NCBI GenBank assembly: GCA_023052935.1
Contig: CM041294.1
Span: 104,006,116 to 104,070,115 of the forward strand
Length of the DNA: 64,000 nucleotides
Direction of reading: 5' to 3'
Source: Piezodorus guildinii
Lineage: Eukaryota > Arthropoda > Insecta > Hemiptera > Pentatomidae
This document shows, one piece after another, positions 1-12,371 of this stretch. Positions within the stretch are counted from its first letter, which is position 1; each line of letters opens with the position of its first letter. The notes beneath the pieces are model-generated. The model was not told where the DNA came from. It did no database searches and was given only the letters and a program-made list of their open reading frames with translations. The position numbers and the translations under genes are program-made.

Positions 1-2282
1 ATATGTCCCAATTCGGAATACTCCTTCATGAATGTTTTGTAATGGTCAAAAAGGTCTGGTTCCTTTCGGAATTTAGATTCCAAAGCATAGAATCTACGCA
101 GAGCAGCTGCCTTATTCTCTGCCAACTCCTTGTTCTCGGTCTTGAACGGTAGCTTAACAATGTATCTACCATCTTCAGTACGGCTGTGGGTCTCCGCGAA
201 ATGTTGCTCACACTGAATATCATCAGGGTGCGACCTATCTACAGTCGCAGGCTCCTCAATCTCCCAGAACGCTTTTAGTTGAGCTTCGATACTGCATTTG
301 GATTGAGAGAAGAGAGAGCACGAAGCGCTCGGCGTCACATCATACACCACTCCTGAAACCACCACCCCAAATACTGTGGGAGTCAAGTACAAGTCTTGAA
401 CTTCTGCAGGATACGGTGCTCCAGTAAGCAGGCGCGGATACAGGTCTCCTCCGATCAATAGGTCAATAGGGCCTGAAATGCCAAACTCTTGGTCTGCCAA
501 CGGGTGGCGCGTGATATAGTTTATTATGGACTTTGGAAGTTCACGGCCTGGGAGTGCAGAGGTAATGCGTTCGACTACAATCGACGAGAGCTCGTACTCC
601 GCTTCTCTAACACACGAGCGGATGGTGCAGCCAACAGACCCCTTGAGATGGGACTTGGGTACTATGGTTTCGCCAAGGCCGGTTATGGCACCGTTGAATG
701 GTGTCACGTTTGCACCAACCTTGCGAGCGAGCGTACTGGTGATGAATGTGTGCTGGCTCCCTGAGTCCAACACAGCGCGTGCAAGGTGGTAATCTCCGCG
801 CTGACCCTTCACGAGGACTTGTGCTGTCCCTAACAGCACCATGCCGCTCGACGATGAAGCTGAGGGTACGGAGCCAAAACCAGTGAAGGTCTCTGTAGGT
901 CCTTCCGTCCTCGGACTCGTGGCGGGTTTTGTGACCTCCTTAGCTTTCCCATCAGTGTGGATTAAAGTATGATGTCGGCTATTACAGGTCCGACATCGGA
1001 ACCTGGAAACGCACGCGGAGACACCGTGACCAAAACGAAGGCAATTAAAACAAGCATTCAATGTGCGGGCGCGATCCAGTCTCTGTTGAGGAGATAATGA
1101 TCGGAAAGTATCGCACCTGAAGAGCAGATGGTCTCCCTTGCACAATGAACACCTCTTCATTGAACCGCCGTTGCACTCGTTCTTCTTCTTTGGGGTTTCC
1201 GCGCTAGTTGCGGTTTTAATGTACCCAGGATTCTTGGAAGAGTGCCTCGCATTGTCACCGGAAAATAATGCGATGGAGTTGGAAGTACGATTCTGAGTAT
1301 GACGTGAAGAGAGAAGCACATTCTGTGACATCGCGATCGCCGTCTTCCTTTTCCGCACGAAGTTTATGACGTCGTCAACAGTGGGGAACCCTTCGGTGGA
1401 GGCTAGTGACAACTCAAATTGTCGCCTCGTGTCCGCGTCTAAAGCTTTTAGCGCAAGTGTGGCTAACAGGAAGTCTGCCGGATCCTGGAGTTTCAGCGCA
1501 CGAAACGCTTCGATGTTGTCAGCGATTCCTGTGAGGAACAGCTCGTGTCTTGCCATCTCACCCTTTGCCTTTGTGTGGTCGTGATCTATGATACGATGGA
1601 CCAGCATGTTGGCCAAGACTCGAGGGTTCTGGTAGGTATCGACGACTCTTCTCCACGCTAGCTCATACGAATCCTCTTCAACAGGAAACCTCGATATCAA
1701 CGTGGCAGCCTCACCCTTCAAGGCGCCAATTAGATAGTGGAACTTTTCCACTTTACTCAAAGAAGGTTCCGCGTGGACCATAGAAATAAAGGTGTCCCGG
1801 AAGTGAGTCCACTTGAGCATATCACCGCTGAAAGTCGGAATTGGTATCTTCGGTAGCTGCACTTTCGGGGCGTAAAGTCCGCTTTGGTTGAGTGTGGAGT
1901 TGGCAGCGAGCGTTGGTTCCTGTGCCTTTCTTCTAATTTCACGCTTCTGTAATGTCAACAGCGTACCGCTAGCCTTGTGGATATCTTCGCTTAGGGTATC
2001 GTAAAGTCGATACCACGCTTCGCTGGGGAAGGTATCGCTTGACCCTATCTGAATTGCTAATTCCTCGCGTTCGTTCCATGCCCCTCGGAACTCAGACCAT
2101 AGCTGCTTTGCTTCAGCAACTCTAGCTTCAAAGATATCAGCATCAGCATCACTAATGGTTTCTGGGTCAATGGTCGGAATGCTGCTGATATTGCGTTTGA
2201 GACCACGCATACGTCGCTCCAACAAGGTTATGCGAGCGAGAACTGTCTCACTTGAAGATTTATCCTTACTAGGATCAGTCAT
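1..2282 (-). CDS. BEL/Pao retrotransposon gag-protease, 5' part of the polyprotein, runs off the left edge
   Basis: One reading frame stays open from an ATG at 2282 to the window edge (about 760 codons); frame continuity was spot-checked at six places. The order is a coiled N-terminus, a DUF1759-type gag region, a nucleocapsid region with Cys/His knuckles (CSLC at about 1150, CFNC and CRTC at about 990-1050), then a DUF1758-type aspartyl protease with the active-site motif LDSGSQ at 756-770. The last residues before the edge (MKEYSELGH) are typical of the linker to the reverse transcriptase. This order is that of BEL/Pao elements. The product would be a polyprotein forming the cytoplasmic particle, with the protease cutting it. 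No frameshift was found, so the copy may be young. Reverse transcriptase, RNase H and integrase must lie to the left of the window. The small ORFs on the opposite strand here are shadows. Confidence 0.9.
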   Translation of the reverse strand, partial: MTDPSKDKSSSETVLARITLLERRMRGLKRNISSIPTIDPETISDADADIFEARVAEAKQLWSEFRGAWNEREELAIQIGSSDTFPSEAWYRLYDTLSEDIHKASGTLLTLQKREIRRKAQEPTLAANSTLNQSGLYAPKVQLPKIPIPTFSGDMLKWTHFRDTFISMVHAEPSLSKVEKFHYLIGALKGEAATLISRFPVEEDSYELAWRRVVDTYQNPRVLANMLVHRIIDHDHTKAKGEMARHELFLTGIADNIEAFRALKLQDPADFLLATLALKALDADTRRQFELSLASTEGFPTVDDVINFVRKRKTAIAMSQNVLLSSRHTQNRTSNSIALFSGDNARHSSKNPGYIKTATSAETPKKKNECNGGSMKRCSLCKGDHLLFRCDTFRSLSPQQRLDRARTLNACFNCLRFGHGVSACVSRFRCRTCNSRHHTLIHTDGKAKEVTKPATSPRTEGPTETFTGFGSVPSASSSSGMVLLGTAQVLVKGQRGDYHLARAVLDSGSQHTFITSTLARKVGANVTPFNGAITGLGETIVPKSHLKGSVGCTIRSCVREAEYELSSIVVERITSALPGRELPKSIINYITRHPLADQEFGISGPIDLLIGGDLYPRLLTGAPYPAEVQDLYLTPTVFGVVVSGVVYDVTPSASCSLFSQSKCSIEAQLKAFWEIEEPATVDRSHPDDIQCEQHFAETHSRTEDGRYIVKLPFKTENKELAENKAAALRRFYALESKFRKEPDLFDHYKTFMKEYSELGH

Positions 2283-2857
2283 TTTGATAATTCGATTATT
2301 ATAATTAATAAGAAGTCCCTGGAACCTCGAGGGAGAGAGAATATGAGAGTGAAGAAAGTTAAGAGATATCACCATCCTGGGAAACTAACTCGGCAACAAA
2401 GTTGCGCTTATATGTAACTCGGGTTGAAATATGAAAAAAAAAATGAATAAATCTTGCCAATCTGAAATACAAATGGTGAAACGTCGAAAGCCCAAACTAA
2501 ATTATGACGTCACCGCAACTATTGTAAATAGATTTTGAAAATTAAATATACTGAAGCGCCGAAAGAAAACTGAAATATGGCGACCACAAAATATTTAATA
2601 TATAAGAAAATGAAGATGGTGTAACGCCGAAGGCCAAACTACATTATGACGTCACCGAAACTATTTAAGACATGTGAAAATGAAGATGGTGAAACGCCGA
2701 AGACCAAACTTAATTATGACGTCACCACTAAATAATTGCATCAATATCTAAGAGAAAAGGAAACGAGGTGAAGCGTCGAAAGAAAACTAAAACATGACGT
2801 CACCAAGTAGAGACTCGATTGTAACTGCTAATTGAAGTTGATGCCAGCGCTAGCACA
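2283..2857 (-). repeat. Putative BEL/Pao 5' leader/LTR with five about 70-bp repeats carrying CRE octamers
   Basis: This lies directly upstream of the gag ATG. Five degenerate units spaced about 70-78 bp (around 2476-2520, 2550-2590, 2614-2660, 2680-2730, 2764-2805) share a core of the form GAARCGYCGAAR..ACTAA..ATGACGTCACC. Four contain a perfect palindromic TGACGTCA (2505-2512, 2647-2654, 2717-2724, 2795-2802); the second unit has a mutated octamer. Read on the minus strand, a possible LTR start TGTGCTAGC lies at 2857. The other LTR is outside the window, so LTR limits and primer binding site are not established. TGACGTCA is the consensus site for CREB/ATF bZIP factors; the repeats may act as enhancer units (inference). 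Confidence 0.5.
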
Positions 2858-5800
2858 AGTTAGTCCGACCTCTTTGGATCCAGGTTATGATTAAATGAAT
2901 GACTAACTCATGAACGTCCACCATATTGGAAGTATCTCTTTACTGTTATAGTAACTGGCTGGCAACTATAATGAAACTATTGTATTAAAACCTATTGTAA
3001 TTGAAATGTAAAACATGAAATAAAATTAAATATAAAACATGAAAGAAATGTGATGTGGTCTTTGTTAATGTTTTACTTACTGGTTTAAGTAGATAGTGAT
3101 TTTAACCTAACAGCTGTGCCTAAGTGAAGATAATTTAATTTATAAATGAAATGGTAAATTAAAATGTAAGAACAAATGAACTTATGCATTATTATATTTG
3201 TTCTTAGGTAACAATAACTGCAAACTACTTATGGATTGATTTAAAATAAAACTGCATGCAATGAATAGACATTATTTAAAAATTACCTTTAAAGCAGTCA
3301 GTTAAATGAATTAAATTGGCTCTGTGAATAAAGTTACATATAATAATACTTAATAATATTATGTACAGAAATATTATACAATTATAACAAACAGAGCAGG
3401 CAATACATTATTTGATGTGATTTTGTTAGTTCTATTAATAGGTTAGTTCTATCATAACAATGAAATACCCTTAAATTGAATTTATTACAAACATTAAAAC
3501 TTTTATGTTGCCATTTAATAGAGATTATTAGGCGATTAGAGCACATTTAATTCAATAATTTTTAACATGAATGGCATACTGTTGTAGAATTTTGCTAATG
3601 GATATACAATTTTGAAATTATTTCACTAATGAATTGAATAAAATATATTTAATATCTTGGCCATATGGAAATACAACTTTGACTATAAATTGAATAAAAG
3701 ATGTATAATTTTGGCTGTAACCAATTATGACATGAAAAGAGCAAATGTTTTGACATCTTGGCAATATAAAATACAATTTGACTTAGATTGTCTAGGTCCA
3801 GAGTTATCAAATAGTTAGGTATCTAGGCCCTGCAGGGCAATTTGTTAGGATATCTAGGCCCGCTGTGACCAATTGTTAAGATATCTGGGCCCGGAGTGAC
3901 CATATGTTTAGAGTAATCACCTCCAACTAAATGTCAAGATGATCACTCCTTTAGTAATATGTAAGTGGACTGTATGAAAAAATATAACTAAATGAAATAA
4001 GGCTGGGCCAAGATAAAATAAACACATTATGGGGATAAAATTAATTATATTATAAAGAAGATCGGTACATATTTAACCTAATGGCCAGATGTTCATTAGG
4101 ACTGGGTTAGTAAAGTTATAAGTGCTATTGTAAATTATAACCAGTAATAACTTAAGTGGTGATCTCTGATGGTGAAAATGCTCTGGAAGATGAGTCTGTT
4201 CTTCTCTCCTCCTCTCCTCTTCCCCTTTGGCCAGGGGGTCTTCTAAATTCTCTACTCCATGGTAAAGGGTGGTTCTACAGGAGGAACAAAAAAAAACTAG
4301 AGAGACTGTCTGGCACAACCAGCCAGGACCTGCAACTTCAGTTTCATTCTCGGCCGCTAGGGGCGCTCTCTTTCTCCCTATGGCCACTAGATGGCAGAGC
4401 AGTGACATTTCTCTTTTCGGGAACCGGAAACAATTATTATTACTGTCATAAATGTTTTCATAATGACATTTCATATATTTCTTTATACATGACTCACTTT
4501 TAGCAGAAGAAATAACAAAATCCTTGATATTTTACACTAAAAACAAAATTAAAATCTGATATAAATTAACAAAATCATATAATCTCATTTCAAAATATCC
4601 TTATTATTAACTTAATCTAGTTTTATGTTAAGTAGATTTGCACTTAAATCGTTACACCAAAGTCCATCTTTACGTACGGGCCATCAAACTCCACGTGGTA
4701 ACGCTGAACGTACATACGCTCTTCAAGGCAGTCATTAGTAAAGGTTCCTAATCCGCAAGAAATGTTCTACCGTCGTCTGTGAAACATAACGGATTATTTA
4801 AAGCAAAAACTAATCGTATGTTCGATGGGCTAGAAAATCGGGTGTGATTTACTACTTCATCAAATTAATTAGCTGCCCATTAACAATTTTAGGACCGCAA
4901 GAAATGCACTTCCATAATAGATGTGGTTCAAACTATTTTTGTTAAATATTTCTAGTTATATGTTCGATAAGGTCAACTGGCTCCTGGACAATGAGGAATG
5001 CTTTCTACGCCGCGACAGAGCTCAACCAACTTCCGGTGGAGATCAAGTTGGTCTTTCCGCAAGGCTTGCCTTTACTATTCTTGGATGCGGACTCGTCGGG
5101 TGCAGCTTGAAGCTCTCAGCAAACCAATTGCTATTTCCTTTCCCTTCCCTTTGTTTCCTTTATCTCTTCCTCCAGGTATTTTCCTCAATGTTTTCTTTCA
5201 TATTATTTCAATTTTATATAACATTGAAAATAGTTTCTGTTTAGTACGTTTCCTTATAAAAAATATGACATATGTAGTATTGCACAATAGATCAATCGTG
5301 ATTGGCACATCTATGAGTGTAAACAATTATCATTTTGTCCCTAAGAAAATAATGATCTATCTAATTAGGCACTTTCTCCAGGAAAGGCACTTCATTTGTA
5401 AATTGGATCCTAAATTACGCTTCCATCTAACTGAAAACACGGTGTTTTTTCCTTGAAAAAGCTATACAGAATATTGGAATCCAAATTAAACCAACGAAAA
5501 TTGTAATAAAACATTCTACAACAGATCCGTTTTTATTAATTTTTTTTTTTTTTTTTTAATAGATCTTGGAATACTAATTTCCTAAAAATCAGAGGGAAAT
5601 ATTTGCTCATAATAAGTTATATGTTGGATAACTTGAGCCTGAGCCAAGAAGAGTTCTTAAGTAATGAAATCTTGGGGTCCTCTCTTTATTAAATCAATAC
5701 ATTATATGCATTTTCAAGACTATAGGTAAAAATAACTAAAATTAATATCTAATTTGCTAGGGATTCCAATCCCTGTGTAGCATTTTTCTATTTAATTCTG

Positions 5801-6097
5801 ATTTTATAACGGATGATAGATTAAAACTTTAACCATTTTTGTCTGACGGGAGAAGGCAATCCAGCACAGAGCATATCTGTTTTTTTCTTTCTTCAAAACA
5901 CGTTTTAACCATTTTCATCCTTCACTAAGTAGTGCAATTTTGTATGCCAATACAATTGAAATAATTTAGTTTTATTAATATATCTAATATGAGTTTAGCT
6001 GGACATACATTTATAATGGCAGCATATATATTACAAAATAGTTATGTGTACATAACATATTCAGATCTTTCACTTTCACTTAATATAAATAGTTAGG
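2858..6097. other. Gene-free AT-rich stretch
   Basis: No convincing gene. Around 3798-3912 three imperfect units of about 46 bp share TATCTAGGCCC/TATCTGGGCCC. At about 4640-4790 a GC-richer patch, read on the minus strand, has an open stretch of about 40 codons (DCLEERMYVQRYHVEF..) that looks like decayed coding sequence of unknown origin. Around 4980-5150 there is another GC-richer patch with ORFs of no recognisable family. A T-run lies at 5540-5558. The rest is AT-rich with nothing visible. Confidence 0.4.
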
Positions 6098-6714
6098 GAA
6101 AGTATTGTGATCGCGAAAATTTTCGAATTCCAGTTTTCAACGGAAATACACGTTTTAGGGTCCCCTGAGTCCAAATAACCAAGTCCCGCAAAAAGGTCTC
6201 TGTGTGTTCAATAAGCTTTAATATCATGTAGGTTTCATTCGGATTAAAATAGTCTGACAGGGCCTTAATGCCGATATTTTAAATTTTCTTCCTCTGAAGT
6301 ACCTTTAATTTTGTTGATTCTATTATTTTTATAGCTAAATAACTATATTATCTTGTTACCACTGATAAACAAAAAAGGTAAATATATAAATTGAATGAAT
6401 TCGATACCAAACTAAAGGAGAAAACTGAAATATTTTTTTAATACTATTGTTTCACCGTTTGGCCACTGGATGGCGCTGTTATCGCCGGACGCTCTAAGTA
6501 GTTCTTACACGGAGAGATGAAAAGCCAAAAAAAAACTTACTGAATTTCGTAGATAATATTATAACATATTATTTAATAAAACACATCTTTCAATGAAAAT
6601 CAAATGTAAACAATTCTTTAAAAATTTATTTTCGTTTCTAAATTTGTTGAAAAATTCTTAAATTGATATTAATAACAGAGGTAAGTGAAAGTCGTGTGTT
6701 GCGCGCACCAGATT
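6098..6714 (-). mobile_element. Helitron-like element, internally deleted copy
   Basis: On the minus strand it begins with TCTGGTGCGCGCAACACACG at about 6714 and ends with the family's 3' text (CGCAATACTTTCCC-like) near 6098. Compared with the full copy at 8310-9223 it lacks a few hundred bases of the middle and has other sequence around 6450-6520. It has no coding capacity. The 3' hairpin seen in the 8310-9223 copy is missing here. Confidence 0.7.
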
Positions 6715-8309
6715 TTTTTAATTGAAGTAGACTTTCTATTAAATGATAGATGGGTTTTGGGATGCAAATTCCAATGCAATATTCCAAAATGTACTCAATG
6801 TCTCATTCTAAAATCCAACCCAAAAGCGATTTCGTTCCTTTTATAGTATTTAATTCCTATTATAGCGATATCATTCCAATTATCCGCTGAGATTGTCCCG
6901 GGGGTCCGCGAGATATCATTGGAGAATAATTTTAAATTACCTTGACGTAAGATGTTTGTAAAGCCTTGACTTTTAATAAAAATCACACGCTCAAAACAGA
7001 AAAATTTAACGTTTAAATCATAAAATTGCTTGTTTTTATTACAACTGTTTACATTCAAAACATTTAAATTTTTCATTTTCTAACATTTCGAAAATAATGA
7101 GCTTAAAGAAGATATATGATGTATCGCAGAAGATAATGACAATATTTGATTTCTTTATGAGTACTTGAATAATTATCTTCTTGTAAAGTTTTAGATTTTA
7201 GGTTATTTTTATTCATTAGACGTCATTTTATACTACAGTGATATTAAAATGGAAGCCATAAATTTTGCCTATCCAGGTTTTATTAGGATGGGCATCGTTT
7301 AACGAGTACCTGACTAGCACAGACTCTGGACCTCCACTTTACGTTCCCCCTGAAGGACGTCAAAACGAAGGATTTTTCAATCCCTTGAAAAAATTCTAGG
7401 ATCATCTGCTAGGTCCTACATTCATTCATTGTTTCGCGGATTGAAATAAATTCCTAGAGCCTGGTAATTTTTTCTTCATTTCCATTTCCCCAATTTGGCC
7501 ATTTCTAGAATATAGAGTTTTGGTAGTTAGTTCGCACGCAATGAACGTGTACGATGTTCTCTAATCTATATTTATAAAAGAAAGTGCCATTTTACTCGAT
7601 TTTCTGGTCATCGCAGTTTCTCATAAACTACTACGGTTGTGAAAGCTGGAAGAAGGCTGGATTTTGGAAAATTCGTCCTCTAAGTGGTTTAAAAAAATAT
7701 TTTTCTAAAACACAAAAACTATAAGTAATCATTTGAATGACAATCGAATTTCTACCTACCTAGTAGCAAAATCGTCTTAATATGATCAGTAATAGCATAG
7801 ATACTAAAATACTGACAACAAATATATTTAGGTATATTTTGTTTCAAAACCATGTTTCGTGTGTAGGTTTCTATCAAATTCATATGTTTCATTATTGTTG
7901 GGTTTTTTTTAAATGATCAATAGGCTGAAAAAGTTTTGAAAAGATAATAGAACTTAGTTCTGATTCCTAAGAAAAAATGCGAGCTTATTCAGTTAGAAAC
8001 GTACACCCCCGAGTGGAAAAATAAGTATTTATATTACATAGAAGTTACGTTGGTATAGAATTACAATGTTATAAGGCAAAAATGTCAGTATAAGATAATC
8101 ACGGGTATGGCTACTTGCTACTGGTATGTTATTGTAGATTAAACTGAGTAAAATTAATATCTGAAAATCAACAATAATAATTTATTTTTTATACATTGAC
8201 ATAGTTCAAAGTTTTAACTCACTGCTATCTCAGGTATATTTATATTGAATAACCTCACCTAACACAGTTATTATAAACAACTTTCTTAATTCACAATAAT
8301 TTTAAAAAA
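6715..8309. other. Gene-free stretch
   Basis: Apart from the SINE family B fragment at 7219-7430 there is no gene, RNA or recognisable repeat. An 82-codon open stretch at 6795-7076 (-) looks like chance coding in AT-rich sequence. Confidence 0.4.
7219..7430 (-). mobile_element. SINE family B, degraded fragment
   Basis: It shares the block TTTTGCCTATCCAGGTTTTA, the GTACCTGAC block and the GGACGT..GGATTTTT block with the fuller copies at 37955-38241, 46853-47141 and 53953-54206. The tRNA-like head is only partly preserved. Confidence 0.6.
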
Positions 8310-9223
8310 TCTGGTGCGGGCAACACACGACTTTCACTTATCTCCATTTTTAAAATCAATGAAAGAATTTTCAAATACAGTTAGAGAAAAAATACGTGAA
8401 ATTATTAAGGAATTAATCAAATTATATAGAAACATGTGTTTTATTAAAAAATCTATTATATTATTATCTAAAATAATCAGTTAGTTTTATGTTCGTTTCA
8501 TCACTCTCTATTAACTTTTAAAAGCTTGTGTATGAGATGATATTTTTCTAAAATGTTTAGCTTTCCAACGGTATATTATACATGTATATTACTGCTCTTA
8601 TGTTCAAAAACGAAAAATTGCATTAAAAAAATATTTTTTCTGTTTTCTCCTTTAGTTGGGTATCGAATTTATTCAATTTATATATTTACCTGTTTTTCAT
8701 CAGCGTTAACAAGATAATCTAGTTATTATTATTGAATATACAAAATTAAAGGTACTTTAGGGGAAGAAAATTTAAAATATCGGCATTTAAGCCATGTCAG
8801 ACCATTTTTATCCATATAAAACCTATATGATATTAAAGCCCATTAAATTTTACATCGATATAGCGAGTTTAATCAAAATCGTCGGAACCGTTTTCGAGAA
8901 AATCGAAAAAAGGTGCAAAATGCATGGTATAAAGTACCTCTTCTGGTAAGCTCATTTTGATGAAAAAAGTTTTGTCACGTCTCGGACGTATAGTTGTCTT
9001 AAATATGAGATTTCAGTTTCATAGGACTTACCGTTTCCGCTCGGGAGTTACCACACACACACACACATCAGACCTTTTTGCGGGACTTGGTTATTTGGAC
9101 TCAGGGGACCCTAAAACGTGTATTTCCGTTAAAAACTGGAATTAGAAAATTTTCACGATCGCAATACTTCCCCTTACTATAAAAAATGAAATAGTCGCGA
9201 GCAAAGCCGCGAGCTACGGCTAG
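8310..9223 (+). mobile_element. Non-autonomous Helitron, best-preserved copy of the family
   Basis: It starts TCTGGTGCGGGCAACACACG and ends CTAG at 9220-9223. Just upstream of the end is a hairpin (TCGCG at 9195-9199, CGCGA at 9208-9212, with an inner GC/GC pair). The base before the element is A and the base after is T. A TC start, a hairpin about 10 nt before a CTRR end, insertion between A and T and no target duplication are the hallmarks of Helitrons, which move by rolling-circle replication. The 914-bp body has no Rep/Hel coding, so it depends on an autonomous partner not present here. A short CA-repeat lies at 9051-9066. The motif ACTTTCACTTA near the 5' end recurs inverted at the 3' end of other copies. 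Confidence 0.75.
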
Positions 9224-11134
9224 TAAAAATCTAAATATCTTAAAAATACTTGCATTTAGGATTTAGGGGTACCTTGCTATTGAAATGATTGTAGGATTTG
9301 AAGGGGGCCGCGAAAAAGTTTTGTTGGGAAGCACTGCCCTAATCAGTTGTTGATCACAATTTATTTTTAAGTAACATATTGTTTATGCTTCTCCGGCATA
9401 TTTACCGGCGTAATTAAGTTTAATTTAAAAAAATATTTTTTTAAAAATTCTAAATGATTCAGTTCAAGTGCTTCATAGACATCGATGGCGTTGAATTGAG
9501 TATATGCGAAGTTTGAAGCATTGAGTATAAATTCAATGAAGTGAGGCATGAACGGCTGGCTGCACCATTAGCTAGAAAGACGGCTTTTATGCGAAGGCTA
9601 ACGTATCCCATAACTTCAAAGTGGTCCGGGACCTAGCGACAATTCCCCTATAATGGAAGACCTAACCGAGAAAGTAAGGCTTTCACATGATAATGTCCTC
9701 CTGTTAAATTGATATATTCCGGCCCTGGGGCAGATTAAAAATTGTATAACGTCAGTTTGACAAATGGTAGAAATTCAGACAACGGCTTAAAGGCAAAAAA
9801 TATCGCATTCCTAAACGTATAATTAAGGAAAGCATTTTTTCCTTCGATTATTGTTGGTATATAATGGTAAGATTTTATAACAATTAATTAAGTCAACGTT
9901 TCACCGATTCAAGTATTATGCCTTATGGCTGTGAAAGATGTCCTCTCTCTCGTCTTCATTCATGTGGTACTTCCATCTTTCTAATGATAGAGGTCAACAT
10001 GATGATGATAACCTAAATGATTAGTGACTTAATAGTTATTTGAAATTACTTTATCTGCTAATCTTCGGATCAAATCCTTTAGTTACATTTTGCAATAACC
10101 TGCCACTAAGTACGAAAGATCAAGTGATGTCACATATCGTATTAAATTTCAAAAATGGCAAAATATTGTATTAATCAAAAATTGAAAGTACCAAAGATTC
10201 ATTCATGGCCTATATAAAACCCCGTTTAAAAAATAATGATAAATTGTAAAATAAAAGTAGCTATGTAATTTATAATTTACAAACCAAAAAAAAATAGATT
10301 AGGACCTAGATTATTTTAATATTTTCAAATTATTTTTTAGAAACAATTTGTATTGAGTAATATTACATTTTGTCCTAATTAGGATATTTTTAATAGTGAT
10401 CAAGTACATCATTCATACTACATCCACACAATATATAGAAAACAATAAATTTATAAAATAATAATACAATATACATATATACAAAAAAGAATCAATAAGA
10501 ATATATACAAAAGTCACTCATACCTATATACAATTCTCATGCATACAGCACGTGAGTGGAGAGTCTAGCCAATGCTAGAACTCCAATATACATGTTTACA
10601 AGAGGTCTCGAGGCCACTACCGATTCAACCTTCTAGGGGGATGGTAAGGATGTGTGGAGCTGGATAAGAATTGAGCTAGTGGGATGGGGTGATGGGTAAG
10701 GTTTGATGGAATTTAGAGAATATTTTCAAATTCTAGAGGAAAAAAAAATTCCGGCCTTATGCATGTCAATACTAGAAAAATAAAAAAAAACGAAAACTAA
10801 TAGTGGTGATGAAAAATAAATAAACAGAATTTGAAATGATACCAATGGGTAGTTTCTTTACATGTGTACCAAGGTATCGTTTAATATTTCTCTCAAATTT
10901 AGTATATGCTTATTTTGATACAGTTTTTAATTTAAAATAATATAAAAAAATCAGAACAGATTTTTAAATCACTATCCAAATCCCTTTATTAGTTTTCGTA
11001 AAAACTGTTCATATTTACAATATCTGAAGGACTTATTTTCTCTTGTATGAAAAATGCGTAGTTTTGTTAGACGACGTATTTATAATATATTCGTTCAAAT
11101 TTGGAGTTTTCTCAAAAAAGCATTCATCAAAAAT
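9224..11134. other. Gene-free stretch
   Basis: AT-rich, with no ORF, RNA gene or repeat that can be supported. The somewhat GC-richer segment 9545-9720 is not recognised. Confidence 0.4.
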
Positions 11135-11405
11135 AGGTGTAGTATAATATATAGAGTACAAGACTGCTCTTTGCGAGCCGGGCTCAAACCCCGACTATTA
11201 ATTATTATTCATTCTGAAGCCTGTAATAACGTGGGGCGACCCTGTGATTGCGAGACCCTCCTGGGGCACACCCAGTCTCTAGTGGGTATCCAAAAATTGG
11301 GGAAATAACCTGGCGGTTGAGCGCTATCTCGGTCTAATAACCTCCTTGCACGACCAATACGTGAAACATCCTCAAACCTATCAAAAGGATTAGGCAGATG
11401 GATTC
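11135..11405 (+). mobile_element. SINE family A
   Basis: A degraded tRNA-like head (B-box-like GGGCTCAAACCCCG at about 11180) is followed by the family body (GGGGCGACCCT, GACCCTCCTGGGGCACACC, GTGGGTATCC) and the 3' domain (ACCTCCTTGCACG). Pol III-type repeats of this kind depend on a LINE for movement. ORFs over it are chance. Confidence 0.75.
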
Positions 11406-12371
11406 CCTCCATTTTGTTACTCGTTTTATTCCTCGGGTGACACTCGATAAGATATTATCGTTAATCGTTAGTTTTTTTTTTAATCTTCCAGATTTTTCAT
11501 TTAGGTTAAAGTTAAGGAGCGTAGAGAGCTGAGAAAGGATGTGAATGTCTCTTCAAATGCCTTGTTGAGAAAAACCTTCCTTGTTTACGAAACGTTGGGC
11601 CTAAGTGATTACATTCGATTCTCAGTCAAAAGCAGGATGCCTGTTTGTCTCTAATGATTGATGTTTCTAAGGCCCCTAAATTTGGTAATAAACTTAGCTC
11701 TTCTATTAGAGCCTCTCGACTCCACACCATTATTACATTAGGAGATTGATCAATCGTTTTAGGAATTTCTAACTTCGATAGACTGTAATAAAACCGTAAA
11801 ATACTGAATTTGTAAAACTCACATCAATTATAGTTTTCAAGAGGTTTTGTAAAATATTCGTAGCCCTTCCATAGGAGAACATGGCATTTCCGCAGTGTTT
11901 TTCTTCATGATGGCTAACGTAGGTATGATATATACCTATGACAACGTCTTCGACGATTCCAGGATCTCAGTTTCAAGAGATATTCGATACCGAGGTATTA
12001 TCGATACAGATACTCATTTAAGTACTTCAATCAAATCTAACAACCTTTCATCTATAAGTTATCACAATGAAAGAATCAATACTTACAAATACTCACTTAA
12101 CAAATGCAGGCAAGATAGTAACAATAAGCAATCAGTATGCTTTACTTATGATTTACTATTATAACAACTACATTATCATAGTATTGAAAAGCAAGTATTT
12201 TATTCAAATACACGTGCTGTCCGATTAGCGAGCGGCGAATATCTTAATTGAATCACCCTGTCTGAACAATGAGTTGCAATTATTGTATATTAAGGTTATA
12301 CATTGATAATTAGGTTCATTATTAAGTTAATAACATTTCCTGATTCAAGAACATTGTTACATTCTTTTTCT
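11406..12371. other. Gene-free stretch
   Basis: AT-rich, with no supported feature. The 89-codon ORF at 11895-12164 has no recognisable domain and no splice context. Confidence 0.35.

Noticed and set aside
489..1584. Plus-strand ORFs over the BEL/Pao region
   Set aside because: Shadows of the continuous minus-strand gag-protease frame.
4156..4503. Overlapping ORFs on both strands
   Set aside because: No domain; the composition follows a local GC-rich patch.
4998..5456. 152-codon plus-strand ORF
   Set aside because: The second half is low-complexity Phe/Ile/Leu from T-rich DNA; no recognisable family or splice context.
8957..9145. ORF in the Helitron-like element; also 47345-47566 and 48745-49026
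   Set aside because: The same repeat text is open in some copies and broken in others; no codon-level conservation is apparent.
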